Shown: piece after piece, positions 61,849 through 64,000 of the stretch
Position numbering within the stretch: position 1 is the first letter of the stretch
Layout of the letters: each line of letters opens with the position of its first letter
From: Mucinivorans hirudinis
Lineage (GTDB): Bacteria; Bacteroidota; Bacteroidia; Bacteroidales; Rikenellaceae
Assembly (NCBI GenBank): GCA_000723505.1
Contig: HG934468.1
Span: 1,954,798 to 2,018,797, forward strand
Direction: 5' to 3'
DNA length: 64,000 nt
Position numbers and translations under genes: made by a program
The notes under the pieces: model-generated
Seen by the model: only the letters and a program-made list of their open reading frames with translations
The model's database searches: none
Told to the model about the DNA's origin: nothing

Positions 61849-61887
61849 AAATGGCAATGTGTATACTCTACACATTGCCATTTATTA
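61849..61887 (+). terminator. Terminator of the lipoprotein gene, cut by an IS
   Basis: A perfect 15-bp stem (61849-61863 with 61869-61883). The stem's end lies within the 8-bp target duplication of the ISL3-type element, so the T-rich tail was altered by the insertion. Confidence 0.75.
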
Positions 61888-61891
61888 GGTT

Positions 61892-62833
61892 CTACTGGTT
61901 TTCGTGTGGGTAAAGTTTGAGGTTTGCATTGAAGAATAGTATTGCGATTCTGAAGTTTTCAAATTTACGGTATCCTCTGCCGATTCTTTTTATCTCTTCG
62001 ATAGAGCTGTTTAACCTCTCTGCCCTTGCATTACTTGCGCCAGTTAGTATCGCATTTACAATTCCTTTTTTATGCCTGTCAAACATTTCTACTACTTGGG
62101 TTATCTCAGGTATATTTACCCTTAATGCGTTCTGTTTCCAAAACATATATATTGATAATGCACTTTGATAGTTTTCTTGCCGAAACTGAATATCTCTAAA
62201 ATTCTCCTTCACTTGCCAAGCCCGAGATACCTCGTAATTTGCTCCCCGTATAGCCTCGAAAGTCGCATACTGCTTATCTGTAAAATTATTTGTGTCCTTG
62301 AGCCACAAATACTTAGTTCGTTTCAAATCTTCGTGTAACTTAACCTCTCGGCGACGTACCTTATCAACAGCCTTATTCAAATAACCGACCAAATGAAAAT
62401 TATCGTGGCAGTGCAATGCTTGCCCAAAATACTCCTTTGCTGCGTAAATATAAGGATCCCACATATCGGTGCATATTCGCTCTACTGCCCCTCGCTGCTC
62501 CTCAGATAAACCTTTAATACACAAATTATCAACACTTTCCTTTGTCCTGCCTTTACTAACCTCTATCACAATTCCGCTCAACTCATCCGATAAAATTGAT
62601 GCGTACTCGTGACCACGACTTATAGCTTTCTCGTCAATGCTAACATATTTATATAGCTCATCACTATCTCGCAATGCCATACCGCGCTCTACTGCTCGGT
62701 GCATCACGCGATGTACTTGGTCAAAACTTATACGCAATAACCTTGCCGTACCACTCTGACTCTTGGTTACTTGCAAAGTCTCTATCGTTTTTTTTCGAGC
62801 AAAGTGGTCATACGTTCCAATGGCGCTGACCAC
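61892..62833 (-). CDS. ISL3/ISAon1 transposase, catalytic part
   Basis: A 313-residue ORF (the true product is a frameshift fusion). DDE-type transposase of the ISL3 group: SIDEKAISRGHEYASILSD with the first Asp, ERICTDMWDPYIYAAKEYF with the second, HCHDNFHLVGYLNKAVDKVR, and SNARAERLNSSIEEIKRIGRG carrying the Glu region, followed by YRKFENFRIAILFF. The N-terminal 15 residues before KTIETLQ come from the wrong frame; the true protein arrives by -1 shift from the upstream ORF. Confidence 0.88.
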   Translation of the reverse strand: MVSAIGTYDHFARKKTIETLQVTKSQSGTARLLRISFDQVHRVMHRAVERGMALRDSDELYKYVSIDEKAISRGHEYASILSDELSGIVIEVSKGRTKESVDNLCIKGLSEEQRGAVERICTDMWDPYIYAAKEYFGQALHCHDNFHLVGYLNKAVDKVRRREVKLHEDLKRTKYLWLKDTNNFTDKQYATFEAIRGANYEVSRAWQVKENFRDIQFRQENYQSALSIYMFWKQNALRVNIPEITQVVEMFDRHKKGIVNAILTGASNARAERLNSSIEEIKRIGRGYRKFENFRIAILFFNANLKLYPHENQ

Positions 62834-63108
62834 GGTACGCCCAAGCTTACTACCTTGTCTCCAACAATATAACGCGGAATACGGGCAACAAGGTAACTCT
62901 TATATTGCCACAAATCCAAGTGTCGCCACTCTCGAACTGAACGATAGTCATAGATAGGATAACTTATACCATCAATAATTACCACTTCATTGTTATAGAC
63001 AAGCTCAATACGAACTTCCTCGTTTTGCTCGTCGATGTCTACACTGCCTATAGACCAATCACTACTCCTAGGCAATAATAATTTACTCAATACTTCGGTT
63101 GCTGTCAT
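62782..63108 (-). CDS. ISAon1-type transposase, N-terminal part
   Basis: A 108-residue ORF with the N-terminal region of ISAon1-type transposases: MTATEVLSKLLLPRSSDW at the start, RSVREWRHLDLWQYKSYLVA in the middle, and the VPWSAPLERMTTLLEKK end that normally continues straight into the catalytic frame. It overlaps that frame by 52 bases. The run GAAAAAAAACG (complement of 62786-62796) allows a -1 shift to read EKKTIETLQ. Confidence 0.85.
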   Translation of the reverse strand: MTATEVLSKLLLPRSSDWSIGSVDIDEQNEEVRIELVYNNEVVIIDGISYPIYDYRSVREWRHLDLWQYKSYLVARIPRYIVGDKVVSLGVPWSAPLERMTTLLEKKR

Positions 63109-63157
63109 TCGGCAAAGATAACTATTCTCACACGAAATCCTGTAGAACCATTTATTA

Positions 63158-63653
63158 TATAGATAGTTCGTTAGAAAAGTTTAGTTTGTTAACTTAACTC
63201 TCGTATTTTTATCGACTTTATATTGAATTACTTTCATCCTCACGCGCCACAATAATTATTTACTAAAAAAATTTGCAAATATACTTTTGTTTTCATATCT
63301 TTGTTTAGTGATAGTTTCTTTTTTTTAGTGATTGTGCAGATTTTTTGTTGCGTTTCTAAAGGAGCGGGCGATTTATTTTTTCACTCCTTCGCATCGGTTT
63401 TTCTCTTTTACGACTTTTTATTATGATTGGGTATGGGCTTTTATCCGATTGTTTGACACCTGCGTAATCACCACTTATCTTGGTTAATGTATGTTTGGTT
63501 TTTTAAAAATTCCATCTCTTATGAAGAGTCGGGACTAGCCATTGTGTTGTCAATTCAATTAATAATCAGCCGGGTGGGGCGGGTAATAGGCTCTCTCTAA
63601 CCTCAGTTCGGCTTCAAACTCCCAAAATAGAGCCTGACCTAAAACTTAATTTT
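63158..63653. other. 496-base region upstream of the last gene
   Basis: Contains a clear promoter (63273-63303) and then about 345 bases of leader before the ATG at 63654. The leader is T-rich with several short potential stems but no clear terminator or riboswitch that I recognise, and no ORF of note. Confidence 0.5.
63273..63303 (+). promoter_or_regulatory. Promoter of the Cys/His-rich lipoprotein gene
   Basis: TTG (63273-63275), a 20-base spacer and TATCTTTG (63296-63303). Confidence 0.7.
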
Positions 63654-64000
63654 ATGAGAAACATTTTAAAATCATTTTTTCTGTGTTGTATTGTGTTTTC
63701 GGGTTGCAAAAATAATATACTCGAAGATGTAGTTCCAGTTAAGGATGAGCAGGCAAAAACCAAAACAGTGCAGGATCCTTTTCACACTTGTAGTCATTGT
63801 TGCGCTTTTCACCACAAAGATTGCTTAACAAAGTCACATTGTGATGATATGTATCGAATTATGACAGATGTTGGCGGAGATTTTAATCCGACAAATACTA
63901 CTCAGGATATAAGTGACTCGCAGGCTATTAGTTTATTAGAAACTGTATTTTATTCTCATTTACCAATGGTAAATGTCCAAAGTTTTTTTGAAGCCGGCAA
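63654..64000 (+). CDS. Cys/His-rich lipoprotein, 3' end outside the window
   Basis: The frame from ATG 63654 is open to the window end (115 codons). Signal MRNILKSFFLCCIVFSGC is a lipoprotein type with lipobox FSGC (Cys18). After an acidic linker comes a dense cluster HTCSHCCAFHHKDCLTKSHC (about 45-64) with five Cys and four His residues, which looks like a metal or heme site, though no CxxCH is present. The following part, GGDFNPTNTTQDISDSQAIS, is polar. No family recognised. The long leader and strong promoter suggest regulated expression. Confidence 0.65.
   Translation, partial: MRNILKSFFLCCIVFSGCKNNILEDVVPVKDEQAKTKTVQDPFHTCSHCCAFHHKDCLTKSHCDDMYRIMTDVGGDFNPTNTTQDISDSQAISLLETVFYSHLPMVNVQSFFEAG

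Larger units (their letters stand above)
61888..63149 (-). mobile_element. ISL3-family (ISAon1-type) insertion sequence, 1262 bp
   Basis: The ends GGTTCTACTGGTTTTCGTGT and GGTTCTACAGGATTTCGTGT are inverted repeats with two mismatches. Direct 8-bp duplications ATTTATTA flank the element (61880-61887 and 63150-63157), the length expected for ISL3. It carries two overlapping minus-strand transposase ORFs joined by an A8 slippery site. Perfect duplications suggest recent movement. Confidence 0.92.

Overview
The window is a chromosomal segment of a Bacteroidota bacterium, most likely order Bacteroidales. Evidence: a SusD-family protein, an S46 dipeptidyl peptidase, TonB-plug/beta-barrel outer-membrane proteins, a FloA/NfeD pair, and promoters of the form TTG-N19-21-TAnnTTTG at many sites. 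Base composition is moderate and the codon use of most genes looks uniform. I cannot name the genus; the mix of host-glycan enzymes (GH20 hexosaminidase, GH2 beta-mannosidase, NagB) suggests a gut or mucosal anaerobe.

Layout. 1-1220: the 3' end of a susD gene and tRNA-Leu(GAG). 1300-4950: a candidate small RNA whose promoter overlaps that of the thrS-infC-rpmI-rplT translation operon; infC appears to start at ATC. 5-15 kb: alpha/beta hydrolase, outer-membrane barrel protein, ubiX-argB, birA, superoxide reductase, DPP7-type peptidase, pgk. 15-30 kb: beta-mannosidase, CtpA-type protease, a PspC-PadR-PspC operon, MBL hydrolase with a lipid N-acyltransferase, floA-nfeD, a SPOR-like coiled-coil protein, GH20 hexosaminidase, tRNA-His, folC.

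30.7-32.8 kb holds an orphan phage tail-fibre cassette (+ strand). 32.9-46.2 kb is one minus-strand surface-polysaccharide operon: nucleotide-sugar dehydrogenase, Wzy-like polymerase, Wzx flippase, four glycosyltransferases, the complete CapE-CapF-CapG set for UDP-L-FucNAc, a WecA/WbpL-like initiating transferase and WbuC. A decayed WbpP/TviC epimerase lies just upstream of the dehydrogenase. 46.9-48.0 kb on the far side carries an M23 endopeptidase and a small lipoprotein with a C-terminal membrane helix, which together look like a phage lysis pair (endolysin plus unimolecular spanin). A short inverted repeat with core GCCGAGTTAA marks both phage-like pieces.

48-64 kb: lipoprotein, ECF sigma factor plus a membrane-anchored barrel protein, KpsF isomerase, an FKBP isomerase gene split in its signal peptide by an IS630-family element, a LolA-like protein, nagB, a Cys-rich lipoprotein, a shortened RibF, rex, a kinase-WG-repeat protein, a kup pseudogene, an outer-membrane protein and lipoprotein pair, an ISL3/ISAon1-type element with 8-bp target duplications, and the start of a Cys/His-rich lipoprotein.

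Most notable: the candidate small RNA at 1319-1402; the phage-tail and lysis pieces bracketing the capsule locus; a dispersed family of short inverted-repeat elements with TTAAGG-type ends; two IS elements from unrelated families with the same A8 frameshift site; and three genes caught in decay (fkp-like, kup, wbpP). Limits: no similarity search was possible, so family names rest on motifs and remembered family features.
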